NCBI RefSeq assembly: GCF_000518485.1
Contig: NZ_JADR01000001.1
Location: forward strand, 372,001-436,000
Direction: 5' to 3'
From: Olleya marilimosa CAM030
GTDB lineage: Bacteria; Bacteroidota; Bacteroidia; Flavobacteriales; Flavobacteriaceae
Length of the DNA stretch: 64,000 bases
Shown: positions 63,805 to 64,000 of the stretch, piece by piece
Layout of the letters: every line of letters starts with the position of its first letter
How positions within the stretch are numbered: the stretch's first letter is position 1
Program-made: the position numbers and the translations under genes
Notes under the pieces: generated by a model
What the model was told of the DNA's origin: nothing
Database searches by the model: none
Seen by the model: the letters and a program-made list of their open reading frames with translations, nothing else

Positions 63805-63842
63805 AAAAAAAAAGCCTGAACATTAAATTTGTTCAGGCTTTT
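63805..63842 (-). terminator. Terminator of the Cys/Met PLP enzyme gene
   Basis: Arms AAAAGCCTGAACA / TGTTCAGGCTTTT with T run on the minus strand, past the stop at 63863. The rest of 63572-63804 shows no gene; an AAAGGT/ACCTTT hairpin at 63777-63799 has no gene to serve. Confidence 0.8.
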
Positions 63843-63862
63843 AATATGAAGATATTTTTATA

Positions 63863-64000
63863 TTATGTAGTTTCTAATTGTAAAACGCCAACTTCAATCA
63901 TGCAAGCTTTAATCATATTAAAGGTGCGCTCTATATCGTCATCCAATCCAATAGAAAATCTAATAAGACCTTCGCTTAATCCCATTTCAGCTTGTTCTTC
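63863..64000 (-). CDS. Cys/Met-metabolism PLP-dependent enzyme (partial, C-terminus only)
   Basis: The last 45 residues lie in the window; the stop is TAA at 63865-63863. The reading is EEQAEMGLSEGLIRFSIG (start of the visible part), then LDDDIERTFNMIKACMIEVGVL. The GLIRFSIGLDDD segment is the C-terminal signature of cystathionine gamma-synthase, beta-lyase and methionine gamma-lyase. Which of these cannot be told. Confidence 0.8.
   Translation of the reverse strand, partial: EEQAEMGLSEGLIRFSIGLDDDIERTFNMIKACMIEVGVLQLETT

Overview
The window is about 64 kb of AT-rich chromosome from a member of the Flavobacteriaceae (Bacteroidota). The evidence is the TAnnTTTG -7 promoter elements with weak Shine-Dalgarno signals, families such as DUF5686, DUF3124, DUF2452 and carboxypeptidase-regulatory-like proteins, a GTP-cyclohydrolase-degenerate RibB, malate:quinone oxidoreductase, and a bacillithiol-associated YtxJ protein. 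The genus cannot be fixed from the sequence alone. No prophage, insertion sequence or CRISPR array was seen. The content is mostly core and housekeeping, with one stress-regulon block at about 31-40 kb.

Layout. 1-9 kb: partial Gfo/Idh/MocA oxidoreductase, pcm, a YiiX-like lipoprotein, a LysE-type exporter, a DUF5686 outer-membrane protein, smpB, a GNAT acetyltransferase, deoD-deoC and ompW. 9-22 kb: mqo, a small conserved protein, an exported protein with dikinase-like domains, clpB, the ytxJ-DUF3124-marC operon, a lipoprotein, fahA and glyA. 22-29 kb: lipoproteins and secreted proteins, a hotdog thioesterase, glutaminyl cyclase, the SRP RNA, an SDR enzyme, and a small structured RNA (6S-like candidate) in front of the transaldolase-like fsa gene. 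29-41 kb: DUF2452, selO, patatin and a universal stress protein, a response regulator with a CRP-type output and its PAS histidine kinase, a TerB-like protein, a pseudogene remnant, a small-protein/cbpA/cbpM/mechanosensitive-channel operon, a PepSY-like secreted protein, a pyridoxamine-oxidase-like protein, a sigma-70-family protein and a sugar MFS transporter. 42-55 kb: tRNA-Ser, a nitroreductase, an exported thioredoxin, a DegT aminotransferase, a 1246-residue TPR/transglutaminase-like protein, ribB, lptF/G, lolA and ftsK. 55-64 kb: dgkA, tpx, katG with an ankyrin partner, a LysR/LysE pair, a thioredoxin/peroxiredoxin operon, nhaC, and the end of a Cys/Met-metabolism PLP enzyme.

The main discovery candidate is a regulon built around the REC-CRP regulator and its histidine kinase (32.8-35.0 kb). 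Five intergenic sites TGAT-N4-ATCA and one variant TGAC-N4-GTCA (ompW), all with A/T-only spacers, lie upstream of six transcription units. In every case the centre of the box is 29.5 bp from the first base of a TAnnTTTA/G -7 element, which puts the box near -41.5, the class II FNR/CRP activation position. The proposed targets are the universal stress protein and patatin operon, the TerB-like protein (and possibly the kinase/regulator operon divergently), the cbpA/cbpM/mechanosensitive-channel operon, the PepSY-like protein, the sigma-like factor, and ompW (FNR-controlled in enterobacteria). The recognition helix of the regulator keeps the E...R spacing of FNR. The kinase PAS domain can be aligned to FixL so that a His and an Arg fall on the haem-contact positions. 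Together this suggests a compressed FixL/FixJ/FixK-like oxygen or stress circuit, which is inference to be tested.

Other points of interest are the exported protein with the domain order of glucan water dikinase, a recent internal tandem duplication in the LptF/G-like permease, a dispersed palindrome that also sits in frame inside selO, and a 22-bp-arm palindrome in the peroxiredoxin operon.
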